Assembly: GCA_016293225.1 (NCBI GenBank)
Contig: JAEDEQ010000049.1
Span: forward strand, 1-13,662
DNA length: 13,662 bases
Origin: Clostridiaceae bacterium
Lineage (GTDB): Bacteria; Bacillota; Clostridia; Oscillospirales; Acutalibacteraceae
Direction: 5' to 3'
Position numbers and translations under genes: made by a program. This document shows, in pieces, positions 6,704 through 13,662 of the stretch. How positions within the stretch are numbered: the stretch's first letter is position 1; each line of letters begins with the position of its first letter. The notes under the pieces were generated by a model. It did no database searches and was not told where the DNA came from. It saw only the letters and a program-made list of their open reading frames with translations.

Positions 6704-6715
6704 TATCAACAGTTT

Positions 6716-6734
6716 TTTCCTCCCTGCGAGGAAA
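6716..6734 (+). other. Hairpin in the hydrolase mRNA leader
   Basis: TTTCCTC and GAGGAAA form a perfect 7-bp inverted repeat with a 5-nt loop, a few bases after the predicted transcription start. It lies upstream of the ribosome binding site and would not cover it. It may stabilise the 5' end of the message, or be chance. Confidence 0.3.
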
Positions 6735-6782
6735 GCGGGCGAAGCATGAAATTTTTTTCCGTATTTGAAAGGATTGAGTCAA

Positions 6783-7781
6783 ATGTTGAATTATCTTGTT
6801 CTGACCTATGCGCAAAAGGCGACAATAACCGCCGTTGCGGTTATTATTGCCGTTCTTGCCGTTTTGTATCTTGCGCTCGGGTTCCTTTTTTTCAAAATTG
6901 CGCTCGGCTCAAAGCGCCGCAAGGATGAAACCGTTCCTTGCAAAGACAGTCTTTTTGAGCGCAACGCGGATAACAAAACTCTGCGCGACGGCTATAAATG
7001 GTATGACGAAAACTACAAGCAGAGTGTTTCCATCAAGAGCCGCGAGGGCAAAACGCTCCACGCAATGGAGTTTCGCAATCCGTCAAACAGCAATGTCTGG
7101 GCAATATGTATCCACGGCTGGACGAATGTTAAGCGCGAGATGTCGGCCTACGCCATGGAGTATTACCGCCGCGGCTTCAATGTTCTCATTCCCGACCTGC
7201 GCGGCCATGACAGCAGCGAGAGCAGGTATGTTTCAATGGGCTGGCTTGACAGACTGGATATTGTTGACTGGATAAACAGCCTTGTTCAGGAAAACCCGAA
7301 AGTAAAGATAATTATCCACGGCGTTTCAATGGGCGGTGCAACAACAATGATGACAACGGGCGAAGAGCTTCCCCCGAATGTTGCCCTTGCCGTTGAGGAT
7401 TGCGGCTTCTGCGGAGTGAAAGAAATCTTTGTTGATCAGTGCATTCGCAAATACCATCTTCCGCCGAAAATCGTTATCCCCGCCGCAAGCTTTGTGAACA
7501 AGCTTATGAACGGCTTCTTCTTCGGCGAGGCCTCGTCGGTTGAGCAGCTTAAAAAGTCCAGAACGCCGACATTGTTCATTCACGGCGACAAGGACGACTT
7601 TGTTCTCATTGAAAATCTTCAGGTTGTTTTTGACGCCTGCGCCGCGCCGAAGGAAAAGCACATTGTTAAAGGTGCGGAACACGCCGTTTCCGTGCTCTGG
7701 TTCCCGGAGGAATACTGGAAAACGGTTGACGCTTTCCTTGATAAATATCTCTATAAAGAAGCGCCTGTTGCGCAGAAATAA
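6783..7781 (+). CDS. Membrane-anchored alpha/beta hydrolase (serine aminopeptidase S33/YqkD-like)
   Basis: A 332-residue serine hydrolase of unknown substrate. An N-terminal membrane helix (res. ~12-40) is followed by Lys/Arg-rich LGSKRRK, which suggests an anchor with the catalytic domain in the cytoplasm. The hydrolase core shows the oxyanion-loop region ICIHGWTN (108-115), VLIPDLRGHDSS (134-145), nucleophile elbow HGVSMGGA (179-186, Ser182), HGDKDDFV with Asp271, and GAEHAVS with His300. A complete Ser-Asp-His triad is thus in order. A TTG 18 nt upstream is in frame, but AAAGGA ends 9 nt before the ATG at 6783, so that start is used. It is a monocistronic gene diverging from the yerC-like cluster. 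Its TAA stop lies inside the ATAA that flanks a MITE-like element. Confidence 0.88.
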   Translation: MLNYLVLTYAQKATITAVAVIIAVLAVLYLALGFLFFKIALGSKRRKDETVPCKDSLFERNADNKTLRDGYKWYDENYKQSVSIKSREGKTLHAMEFRNPSNSNVWAICIHGWTNVKREMSAYAMEYYRRGFNVLIPDLRGHDSSESRYVSMGWLDRLDIVDWINSLVQENPKVKIIIHGVSMGGATTMMTTGEELPPNVALAVEDCGFCGVKEIFVDQCIRKYHLPPKIVIPAASFVNKLMNGFFFGEASSVEQLKKSRTPTLFIHGDKDDFVLIENLQVVFDACAAPKEKHIVKGAEHAVSVLWFPEEYWKTVDAFLDKYLYKEAPVAQK

Positions 7782-7953
7782 GGAACCTCTGAATAAATCA
7801 CAGCATACGCTTTGATGCACATCTTACTTGCATATTTCCCGCCATATTGCACAAAAGTCGCTTGAAATCCGACAGGATTCCTGCGCGCCTTTTGCACAAT
7901 CTGACGAAAAATCTGACGGCGTAATCTGTACATCAGATTTAATCAGAGCTTCC
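7782..7953. mobile_element. MITE-like non-coding element, 172 bp, with terminal inverted repeats and ATAA flanks
   Basis: The left end GGAACCTCTGAATAAATC (7782-7799) and the right end (7936-7953, reverse complement GGAAGCTCTGATTAAATC) match at 16 of 18 positions. ATAA is present immediately outside both ends (7778-7781 and 7954-7957), as expected of a 4-bp target duplication. Nearly concentric inner inverted repeats, ATTGCACAAAAG (7846-7857) with CTTTTGCACAAT (7889-7900) and AATCC-GACA-GGATT (7866-7879), would let the whole element fold as a long hairpin. It has no credible coding capacity, so movement would need a transposase from elsewhere in the genome. I cannot assign it to a named IS family. 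The left flank includes the hydrolase stop codon, which is preserved. Confidence 0.65.
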
Positions 7954-7969
7954 ATAAAATTATATTATA

Positions 7970-8011
7970 AACGGGTCTGTCGCGTTCTTCAATGAATGCA
8001 GCAGACCCGTT
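7970..8011 (-). terminator. Terminator hairpin after the sugar ABC operon
   Basis: The outer stem pairs 7970-7979 with 8002-8011 (10 bp, core ACGGGTCTG/CAGACCCGT). It continues through a wobble and one mismatch into six more pairs, 7982-7987 with 7994-7999, around a 6-nt loop. On the - strand it follows the ATPase stop by 12 nt and runs into TTATAATATAATTTT. It may also serve the convergent hydrolase gene. Without the MITE-like element the hydrolase stop would lie within about 15-20 nt of this stem. Confidence 0.7.
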
Positions 8012-8023
8012 CTTTCGCACAGC

Positions 8024-9121
8024 TTATCTGATTACCTCTTCGGTTTCGGCGTCAAAAAGGTGCAGCTTATTTCTGTCGAACTGAAAAAATACCTCCTCGT
8101 CCGCTTTCGGCGCACTGTATGACGGGGCGCGGACAGTGAGGCGCGTGCCCTTGCAGTCAATGTATAAAAAGACCTCGCTGCCCATAAGCTCGCAGATATC
8201 TACTCTTCCGTGAAGCACGGGTTCATCGGGCGCAAAGCGCTCCTTTTCCGTAACAATGTTCTCCGGTCTAATTCCGAGCTTAAGCTTTTTTCCGTCCGGA
8301 AGCGTTTTGAACTTTTCGTTTTCCGGCAAAAGGACGGCGTCGTCCTTTACCGCCGCGAATATTCTGCCGTTTTTATTTCTGAGCACGGCCTCAACAAAGT
8401 TCATTTGAGGCGAGCCGATGAAGCCGGCAACAAACATATTGCGCGGAGCGTCATAAAGCTCCTGCGGCTTTGCAACCTGCTGAACAACTCCGTCGCGCAT
8501 AACAACAATTCTGTCGCCCATTGTCATCGCCTCGGTCTGGTCGTGGGTAACATAGATGAACGTTGCGTCAAGGTTTTTGTGCAGCTTTGTAATCTCCGAG
8601 CGCATGGCTGTGCGCAGCTTTGCGTCAAGATTTGAAAGCGGCTCGTCAAAAAGGAAGACGGAAGGCGAGCGCACAATGGCTCTTCCGAGGGCAACGCGCT
8701 GGCGCTGACCGCCGGAAAGCGCGCGCGGCTTCCGGTTCAGCAGGTGCTCGATATCAAGAATTTTTGCCGCCTGCATAACACGCTTTTCAATTTCGTCCTT
8801 CGGCGTTTTCCTCCTTTCAAGGCCGAACGATATGTTTTTATAGACGGTTTTGTCCGGATAAAGCGCATAGCTTTGAAAAACCATTGCAATATCTCTGTCC
8901 TTGGGCGCAATGCTGTTAACAAGGCGGTCGCCGATGTAAAGCTCGCCCTTTGAAATTTCCTCAAGCCCTGCAATCATTCGCAGCGTGGTTGATTTTCCGC
9001 AGCCGGAGGGGCCGACGAGTACAACAAACTCGCGGTCCCTGATTTCGAGGCTCAAATCGTTAACGGCGGTGAACCCGTCGGGATAGATTTTGAAAACGTT
9101 TTTAAGTGTAATACTTGCCAT
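8024..9121 (-). CDS. Sugar ABC transporter ATPase (MsmX/UgpC/MalK type)
   Basis: A 365-residue ATPase that powers carbohydrate import through the two permeases encoded just upstream. Motifs are Walker A GPSGCGKST (37-45), Q-loop Gln83 in MVFQSYALYPDKTVYKN, signature LSGGQRQRVALGRA (135-148), Walker B VFLFDE (155-160), D-loop SNLD and switch His193 in YVTHDQTEAMTMGDR. A C-terminal regulatory region (~240-365) of the TOBE/OB type holds LGIRPENI and ends in an FFQFDRNKLHLFDAETEE stretch. The frame runs back to 9169, but the family begins at MASITLKNVFKIY, and AAAGGG (9128-9133) lies 6 nt before the ATG at 9121. Many Firmicutes share one unlinked MsmX ATPase among several importers; here the ATPase is in the operon. 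It starts 22 nt after the second permease stop. Confidence 0.94.
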   Translation of the reverse strand: MASITLKNVFKIYPDGFTAVNDLSLEIRDREFVVLVGPSGCGKSTTLRMIAGLEEISKGELYIGDRLVNSIAPKDRDIAMVFQSYALYPDKTVYKNISFGLERRKTPKDEIEKRVMQAAKILDIEHLLNRKPRALSGGQRQRVALGRAIVRSPSVFLFDEPLSNLDAKLRTAMRSEITKLHKNLDATFIYVTHDQTEAMTMGDRIVVMRDGVVQQVAKPQELYDAPRNMFVAGFIGSPQMNFVEAVLRNKNGRIFAAVKDDAVLLPENEKFKTLPDGKKLKLGIRPENIVTEKERFAPDEPVLHGRVDICELMGSEVFLYIDCKGTRLTVRAPSYSAPKADEEVFFQFDRNKLHLFDAETEEVIR

Positions 9122-9143
9122 AGTAAGCCCTTTCCATTGCGGA

Positions 9144-9983
9144 TCATCCCTTGACCGCACCCGCAACAACGCCTTTTATTATATATTTTTGACAGAAAAG
9201 ATAGAAAATTACAATCGGAATTATCGCAAGGACGAGCATTGCCATCATTGCGCCCATATCTATTGAGCCGTAGCCGCCGCGCAGATACTGAATTGCAATC
9301 GGAATGGTTTTGTAGTCGGTTCCGATAACGAGGTACGGAAGCAGATAGTCGTTCCATATCCACATTGCGTTCAGTATTGCAACTGTTATTGCAGTCGGCT
9401 TCATGATTGGAAAAACAACAAGGAAAAACGTGCGTATCGGGCCGCAGCCGTCAATCATTGCCGCTTCCTCAATTTCAATCGGAACGCTTTTGACAAAGCC
9501 GCTGAACATGAACACCGAAAGACCCGCTCCGAAGCCGAGATAGATAACAATGATGCCCCAAAGGTTATCAAGATGCAGCGCATTCGCCGTTTTGACCATT
9601 GTGAACATGACCATCTGAAACGGAACAATCATTGAAAAAACAAAGGCGTAATACAAAAACGAGGTAAACTTGTTTTTTACTCTTGTGATATACCAGGCGG
9701 TCATTGAGGTGAAAAGCACAATGGCCGCAACGGAAAACACCGTGATGAAAAGCGAACGGCCGAAGGCGCTGAAAAAGTCCGTTTTTGCAAGTCCGCTGAT
9801 ATAGTTTTCAAGGCCGGCAAAGGTTTCCGCGTTCGGAAGCTTGAACGGCTCGCTTGTGATATAAAGCTTCGACTTGAACGAATTGAAAAGAACAATAAAA
9901 ATGGGCGCAAGGAAAATGACGGACATAAGAATCAGTATTACATAGGCGAGCGCGTGGCCGAGTCCGGTTCTGGTTTTCGTCAT
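9144..9983 (-). CDS. Sugar ABC permease, MalG/UgpE type (CUT1)
   Basis: A 279-residue inner permease subunit with about six membrane helices. The first is at ~12-34 (LAYVILILMSVIFLAPIFIV), preceded by a short basic N-terminus. The cytoplasmic EAA loop that contacts the ATPase is clear at 171-195: EEAAMIDGCGPIRTFFLVV, then FPIMKP. The C-terminus KYIIKGVVAGAVKG is typical of MalG-like proteins. The ATG overlaps the stop of the first permease gene by 4 nt (ATGA, 9980-9983), with AAGGAGG (9991-9997) inside the upstream coding region 7 nt away. The two subunits are thus translationally coupled, as suits an equimolar heterodimer. Confidence 0.94.
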   Translation of the reverse strand: MTKTRTGLGHALAYVILILMSVIFLAPIFIVLFNSFKSKLYITSEPFKLPNAETFAGLENYISGLAKTDFFSAFGRSLFITVFSVAAIVLFTSMTAWYITRVKNKFTSFLYYAFVFSMIVPFQMVMFTMVKTANALHLDNLWGIIVIYLGFGAGLSVFMFSGFVKSVPIEIEEAAMIDGCGPIRTFFLVVFPIMKPTAITVAILNAMWIWNDYLLPYLVIGTDYKTIPIAIQYLRGGYGSIDMGAMMAMLVLAIIPIVIFYLFCQKYIIKGVVAGAVKG

Positions 9984-10822
9984 GCTTCAACCTCCTTGCG
10001 CCGCGTCAGTGCAAGCTGAATGAGCGCTATTGCGGCAAGAATGATGAAAAAGACCACTGCTTTTGCCTGACCCACTCCCTGCCAGCCTGTCCGTGCATAG
10101 AACGTTTTGTAAATATCGAGCGCAAGCATTGAGGTTTCGCGCCCGGGCGCGCCGTCGGTCAGGGCAAGGTTTGCGTCAAACAGCTTGAATGAATTCGTGA
10201 TAGTTAAAAACAGACAAATCGTTACCGAGGGCATCACCATCGGTATGATAACGTGGCGCAGTATTCCCCAGAAGCCGGCGCCGTCAACCTTTGCCGCGTC
10301 AATGAGGTCTGTCGGAATGTTCTGGATTCCGGCAATATAGATTATCATCATATAGCCTATAAGCTGCCAGTTGGTCAGAATAACAAGCCCCCAGAAGCCG
10401 TAGCTTGCGTCATAGGTGACGGTTACGCCGAAGAACTGCAAAACGCCGTTGATTATGAGCAGCCAGATATAGCCGAGCACGATTCCGCCAATAAGGTTCG
10501 GCATGAAGAACACAGTCCGGAAAAGGTTTGTGCCTTTGATTGAGCGCGTAAGAAGCAGCGCCAGGGCAAAGGCGATAATATTGATAGTGATAACCGAAAC
10601 AACGGTGAATTTCACGGTGAACCAGAGAGCGTTAACAAAATCCTCGTTTGAAAACGCCTTGATATAGTTCTGCAGTCCCACCCACTTTGCGTTCGTGACC
10701 GTTGTGAACTTTGTGAACGAAAGCACAATTCCGGCAAGGAACGGAAAGACGAACGCAATGAAAAACGAGGCGGTCGTGGGCAGAACGAACACCGGGTAAT
10801 ATTTTTTCAAGTTTTTTCGCAT
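9980..10822 (-). CDS. Sugar ABC permease, MalF/UgpA type (CUT1)
   Basis: A 280-residue membrane permease, partner of the MalG-type subunit. It lacks the long extra N-terminal domain of E. coli MalF, as usual for the UgpA/MsmF subgroup. About six helices are visible, the first at ~12-36 (FVLPTTASFFIAFVFPFLAG). The EAA loop at ~174-198 reads IDAAKVDGAGFWGILRHVII, then PMVMP. An in-frame GTG at 10831 overlaps the ribosome binding site. GAGAGG lies 8 nt before the ATG at 10822, so that start is used. The gene begins 22 nt after the binding-protein stop and overlaps the next gene by 4 nt. Confidence 0.93.
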   Translation of the reverse strand: MRKNLKKYYPVFVLPTTASFFIAFVFPFLAGIVLSFTKFTTVTNAKWVGLQNYIKAFSNEDFVNALWFTVKFTVVSVITINIIAFALALLLTRSIKGTNLFRTVFFMPNLIGGIVLGYIWLLIINGVLQFFGVTVTYDASYGFWGLVILTNWQLIGYMMIIYIAGIQNIPTDLIDAAKVDGAGFWGILRHVIIPMVMPSVTICLFLTITNSFKLFDANLALTDGAPGRETSMLALDIYKTFYARTGWQGVGQAKAVVFFIILAAIALIQLALTRRKEVEA

Positions 10823-10844
10823 TGTGACCACCTCTCAAAGCTTT

Positions 10845-12227
10845 TTATGCCTGATACTCATTCTGCCAGGCTTTTTTAACGGTTGAAACAACCTTGTCCC
10901 AGTCAGCGGAGCCCTGAGCGTACTGCAAAAGTGCGCTTGAAAAGTCCTGCTTGAAGGTTTCGCTCGGGAAGGAGGTAAAAATCCAAGGAACGCTCTTGCT
11001 GTCCTTTTTTTCCATCCAGTCGAGGATCTGGTTTGCAAGCGGATCCTCCGGGCGTTCATTTTTGTCAAAGGTTGTGAACGGTGAAATGAAACCGAGCTCC
11101 TCAGTAACATAGCGTTTGCCCTCATCGGAGGAGAAGAGCCACTCAAGGAAGTCCGCAGAGGCTTTCTGCTTTTCCGCTGATACCTTTGAGTTGATTGCAA
11201 GATAGTTTTCCGTGCCGACGCAAAGACCCTGATTTTCCTCGCCCTTTATGCCGGTGTAGACAGGCAGCATTTTAATCTTGTCCTTTTTAACCGTGTTTCC
11301 GTCAACGTCGGAAATATCCTTATACGCCCAGTTGCCGTTCTGAACCATTGCAACCTTTCCGAGCGCAAACTCCGCCATGGAGTCGTTGACGCTCTTGCTG
11401 CCGATAAGGTTTTTCGGCGTTCCGGAATTGTTGATATAAAGGTCAAAAATGTTTTTGAAGTTTTCGCTGTAGGTGAAGTTTATCTCGCTTGAGCCGAGGC
11501 CTGCAAGAGTGGGGTCGTCAAAATCCTTGTTCTCGATGAATTCATAATAGAACGGAACGTTTGCAAGGTGAGTATCCCAGCGCCAGGCATTTCCGCTTGA
11601 AAACGAGGTTGAGGCAAACACGCCGTCGATATTAAGCTCTTCCTTTTTGCTCTGCATATCCTCAACAAGAGCCTTGAGATTTGAAAAGGAGTTTATCTCG
11701 TCCATTGAGGAAAAGGACGTTGCCCTGTCCTTGAGCGCAAAGTATTTGTCGGTGATTTCCTCGTTGTAAATTATTCCGTAGCCCTCAACAACATACGGAA
11801 TACCGTATACCGAGTCGCCGTCTTTGATTGCAAGCGATTTGTCGGAAAGGAAGGAATAAAGCGCGGTGTCCTTAAGGTCGGCGCAGTAGTCCGCCCATGA
11901 TCTGTATCCCACCGGGCCGTTGATCTGAAAGATGGTCGGAGGGTCGCTTTTTGCAATTTCAGAGGTCAGCGTCTGCTCGTAGCCGTTGGAAGCGGCGGTG
12001 ACCACCTTCACCGTAACGCCCTTTTTCTCTTTGTATTCCTCTGCTATTTTTTCATAGACCGAAGCAATTTCCGGCTTGAAGTTCAAAAAGTATATCTCTG
12101 TTGCCGCGGCGGGCTTGTTTTCGTTTGAAGCTCCGCTTGCCGTTGTTTGGTCGGCTTCGCCTTTGCCGCAGGCCGCGAACGAAAGCAGAAGCACCAGTGA
12201 AAGAATTAAAGAAAGTGCTTTTTTCAT
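10845..12227 (-). CDS. Sugar ABC transporter substrate-binding lipoprotein (family 1, MalE-like)
   Basis: A 460-residue extracellular binding protein, lipid-anchored at Cys20. The N-terminus MKKALSLILSLVLLLSFAAC is a lipoprotein signal peptide. A short low-complexity Ser/Thr/Ala/Asn linker (~21-42) precedes the binding domain. Family 1 features include YGIPYVVEGYGIIYNEEIT, FALGKVAMVQNGNWAY and the aromatic-rich patch NAWRWDTHLANVPFYYEF, which suits a carbohydrate ligand. Transport of malto-oligosaccharides is inferred from the coupled malQ; other alpha-glucosides cannot be excluded. The frame extends to 12281, but the start is the ATG at 12227, with AGGAGG 7 nt upstream and the signal peptide beginning there. 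This ATG overlaps the malQ stop. Confidence 0.94.
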   Translation of the reverse strand: MKKALSLILSLVLLLSFAACGKGEADQTTASGASNENKPAAATEIYFLNFKPEIASVYEKIAEEYKEKKGVTVKVVTAASNGYEQTLTSEIAKSDPPTIFQINGPVGYRSWADYCADLKDTALYSFLSDKSLAIKDGDSVYGIPYVVEGYGIIYNEEITDKYFALKDRATSFSSMDEINSFSNLKALVEDMQSKKEELNIDGVFASTSFSSGNAWRWDTHLANVPFYYEFIENKDFDDPTLAGLGSSEINFTYSENFKNIFDLYINNSGTPKNLIGSKSVNDSMAEFALGKVAMVQNGNWAYKDISDVDGNTVKKDKIKMLPVYTGIKGEENQGLCVGTENYLAINSKVSAEKQKASADFLEWLFSSDEGKRYVTEELGFISPFTTFDKNERPEDPLANQILDWMEKKDSKSVPWIFTSFPSETFKQDFSSALLQYAQGSADWDKVVSTVKKAWQNEYQA

Positions 12228-12240
12228 CTTGTTTCCTCCT
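12224..12240 (-). promoter_or_regulatory. Stop/start overlap with consensus Shine-Dalgarno (malQ to binding protein)
   Basis: The last malQ codons (Gln-Glu-Glu-Thr-Arg-stop) are CAGGAGGAAACAAGATGA. They supply a perfect AGGAGG (12235-12240) 7 nt ahead of an ATG that shares bases with the malQ TGA. The arrangement predicts coupled translation, with extra initiation for the abundant binding protein. Confidence 0.85.
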
Positions 12241-13662
12241 GTCTGCTGAAAAGCAGTGTGTAATAAAGGATTTTTTCGCAAAGTTTATTTGTCAGTTCGT
12301 TTTCTTCTATCCTGAATTCCCAATTATTTTTGACCGTTGACGGCGTGTTCATTCGTGCCGCCTTTCCTTTTTTCAGCCAGTCCTGAACAGGAATAATTGC
12401 CGTTTGGGCGCAGCTTGAAAAAGCTGCTTCAATAAAACGGTCGCAAAGGCGGGGAATGCTGTCGGCGCCGAGGTAGTCCATTGCAAAGGTGAGCTTTTTT
12501 TCGTCCGCGGAGCAGATCCATTCGATAACCGTAGGGTTATCGTGCGTTCCGGTATAGACAACGCAGTTTTTTTCGTGGTTATGGGGGAGATATTCGCTGT
12601 CCTTTTCGTCAAAGGCAAACTGCAGAATTTTCATTCCCGGAAAGCCGCTTTCCTTGAAAAACGCCCGCGTTTCTTCGGTAAGGAAGCCGAGGTCCTCCGC
12701 AATTACGCCGAGGGAGGGGAAAGCGTTGCGGATTTCGCCGACAAGCTTCATTCCCGGGCCCTTTCTCCATTCGCCGTTCACGGCGTCCCTGCTCCCCGCA
12801 GGAACACTGTAATACTCGTAAAACCCACGGAAATGGTCAATCCGCACCACATCGAACATTCTTTGGGCGAGGGAAAAGCGCTGCTTCCACCACAGATACC
12901 CACTTTCCTCCATTTTGTCCCAATCGTAGATTGGATTTCCCCACAGCTGTCCCGTTTTTGCAAATGCGTCCGGAGGGCAGCCCGCAAGGCGCGACGGATT
13001 TCCCAATTCATCGGTCAGAAAAAGACCTCTGTGGGCAAAAAAATCGGCGCTGTCGTGGGAAACATAGATGGGAAGATCTCCGATAATCTTAACGCCGTTT
13101 TTGTTTGCGTAATCCTTGAGGTTTTTCCATTGCCTGAAAAAAAGGTACTGAAGCTTTTTGTGGGCGAGCGCCGTTTCCTCGTTGTGGAGGGTTATTCTGC
13201 CGTCCCAGTCGCAGAGCGCTTTCATTTTGTTCTGCTCTTTAAGCGCCATATAAACGCAGTAATCGGAAAGCCAGAACTCGTTTTCAAATTCAAAGCGCAA
13301 AAAGCTTTCGCCCTTTTCGTCAACTCTTTCGGCTGCTTTTTTCAAAACGGAAAGACGCTCCTGATTAAACAGCGAATAATCAACTCTGCCCGTGTTCGGC
13401 AAAAGCAACTGTTCCCGTTCGCTTTCAAGCAAAAGACCGTCCTTTTGAAGCAGCAGCGGATCGAGCAAAAACGGATTTCCGGCAAAGGCGGAGTGCGCCT
13501 GATAGGGGCTGTTTCCGCTGCCGGGTGGATTCACGGGAAGAATTTGCCAGTAGGTCTGGCCGCAGGAGGAAAGGAAGTCAACAAAGGAAAACGCACCCTC
13601 GCCGAGCGTTCCTATCCCGTATTCGGACGGCAGGGAGCTTACTGCCGCAAGTATTCCGCTTG
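12224..13662 (-). CDS. malQ: 4-alpha-glucanotransferase (GH77 amylomaltase), first few residues outside the window
   Basis: Cytoplasmic disproportionating enzyme that transfers glucan chains between malto-oligosaccharides and releases glucose. 478 residues are visible, and the coding frame continues to the right edge. The GTG at 13534 is not the start. Upstream codons still encode the family N-terminus (SGILAAVSSLPSEYGIGTLG, then FVDFLSSCGQTYWQILPVNP, then GSGNSPYQAHSAFAGNP), so only a handful of residues are missing. Catalytic blocks are VVRIDHFRGFYEYY with the nucleophile Asp, GVIAEDLGFLT with the acid/base Glu, and YTGTHDNPTVIEW with the third Asp. The usual length of bacterial type I MalQ (~480-510) fits. 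It is upstream of the importer genes and its stop overlaps the binding-protein start. The operon promoter and any catabolite or MalR-type operator are outside the window. Confidence 0.95.
   Translation of the reverse strand, partial: SGILAAVSSLPSEYGIGTLGEGAFSFVDFLSSCGQTYWQILPVNPPGSGNSPYQAHSAFAGNPFLLDPLLLQKDGLLLESEREQLLLPNTGRVDYSLFNQERLSVLKKAAERVDEKGESFLRFEFENEFWLSDYCVYMALKEQNKMKALCDWDGRITLHNEETALAHKKLQYLFFRQWKNLKDYANKNGVKIIGDLPIYVSHDSADFFAHRGLFLTDELGNPSRLAGCPPDAFAKTGQLWGNPIYDWDKMEESGYLWWKQRFSLAQRMFDVVRIDHFRGFYEYYSVPAGSRDAVNGEWRKGPGMKLVGEIRNAFPSLGVIAEDLGFLTEETRAFFKESGFPGMKILQFAFDEKDSEYLPHNHEKNCVVYTGTHDNPTVIEWICSADEKKLTFAMDYLGADSIPRLCDRFIEAAFSSCAQTAIIPVQDWLKKGKAARMNTPSTVKNNWEFRIEENELTNKLCEKILYYTLLFSRQEETR

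Noticed and set aside
6746..6928. 60-codon + strand frame starting ATG just ahead of the hydrolase
   Set aside because: It overlaps the hydrolase N-terminus out of frame, shows no family resemblance, and its second half is simply the hydrolase coding strand in another frame. The hydrolase start has its own good ribosome binding site.
7326..7820. 164-codon - strand frame opposite the hydrolase
   Set aside because: It is antisense to the catalytic region of the hydrolase and begins inside the MITE-like element. It has no recognisable domain.
7751..7933. 60-codon - strand frame across the MITE-like element
   Set aside because: It is short, has no transposase-like motif, runs from the element into the hydrolase antisense strand and has no clear ribosome binding site. 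It cannot be the element's own transposase.
7782..7953. Possible CRISPR-like or tandem array because of recurring AATCTGAC words
   Set aside because: The words recur only two or three times at unequal distances with no unique spacers. The terminal inverted repeats and ATAA flanks explain the segment better.
8210..8635. 141-codon + strand frame opposite the ABC ATPase
   Set aside because: It is an antisense shadow of a gene with all ABC motifs intact, with no independent signals.
13532..13534. GTG at 13534 as the start of malQ
   Set aside because: The upstream codons to the window edge still encode the conserved GH77 N-terminal region, so this GTG is an internal Val codon.

Overview
The window looks like chromosomal DNA from a low-to-mid GC Firmicute, most likely a gut-type member of class Clostridia (Oscillospirales/Ruminococcaceae-like). 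The reasons are the consensus AGGAGG-type ribosome binding sites, a YerC/YecD-type TrpR-like regulator, a YqeM-like methyltransferase, a B. subtilis-like Hsp33, and a CUT1 sugar transporter with its own MsmX/UgpC-type ATPase. The taxonomic call is inference from protein flavour only.

Layout. (1) 3-1967, + strand: the 3' part of an ABC exporter half-transporter, open at the left edge, with a very Lys/Glu-rich N-terminal extension. It ends at a near-perfect 22-bp hairpin that can terminate transcription from both sides. (2) 2082-6518, - strand: a cluster reading yerC-like regulator > YqeM-like methyltransferase > hslO (Hsp33) > family 2 glycosyltransferase > a stray second copy of the hslO 3' end > acyltransferase-3 membrane protein. 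A sigma-A-like promoter sits in front of the yerC-like gene. (3) 6519-6782: a divergent promoter region holding a 10-bp-arm inverted repeat placed between the two -35 boxes. (4) 6783-7781, + strand: a membrane-anchored alpha/beta hydrolase. (5) 7782-7953: a 172-bp MITE-like element with 18-bp terminal inverted repeats, flanked by ATAA on both sides. The left ATAA contains the hydrolase stop codon. (6) 7970-8011: a long terminator-like hairpin. (7) 8024-13662, - strand: a maltodextrin-type operon reading malQ (4-alpha-glucanotransferase, open at the right edge) > lipoprotein sugar-binding protein > two CUT1 permeases > ABC ATPase, with two ATGA stop/start overlaps.

How it works together. The right-hand operon encodes a complete ATP-driven importer, probably for malto-oligosaccharides. 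The binding protein captures sugar outside, the two permeases form the channel, the MsmX-like ATPase drives it, and cytoplasmic MalQ disproportionates the imported glucans. The left - strand cluster joins redox chaperone and housekeeping genes to two genes of surface-glycan type (glycosyltransferase and acyltransferase). These two look like a later addition downstream of hslO. The main evidence is a diverged 60-bp copy of the hslO tail on the far side of the glycosyltransferase.

I see no CRISPR array, tRNA, rRNA, phage gene or known defence system. The most noteworthy non-coding or rearrangement signals are the duplicated hslO tail, the MITE-like element at the hydrolase stop codon, and the dyad between the divergent promoters.
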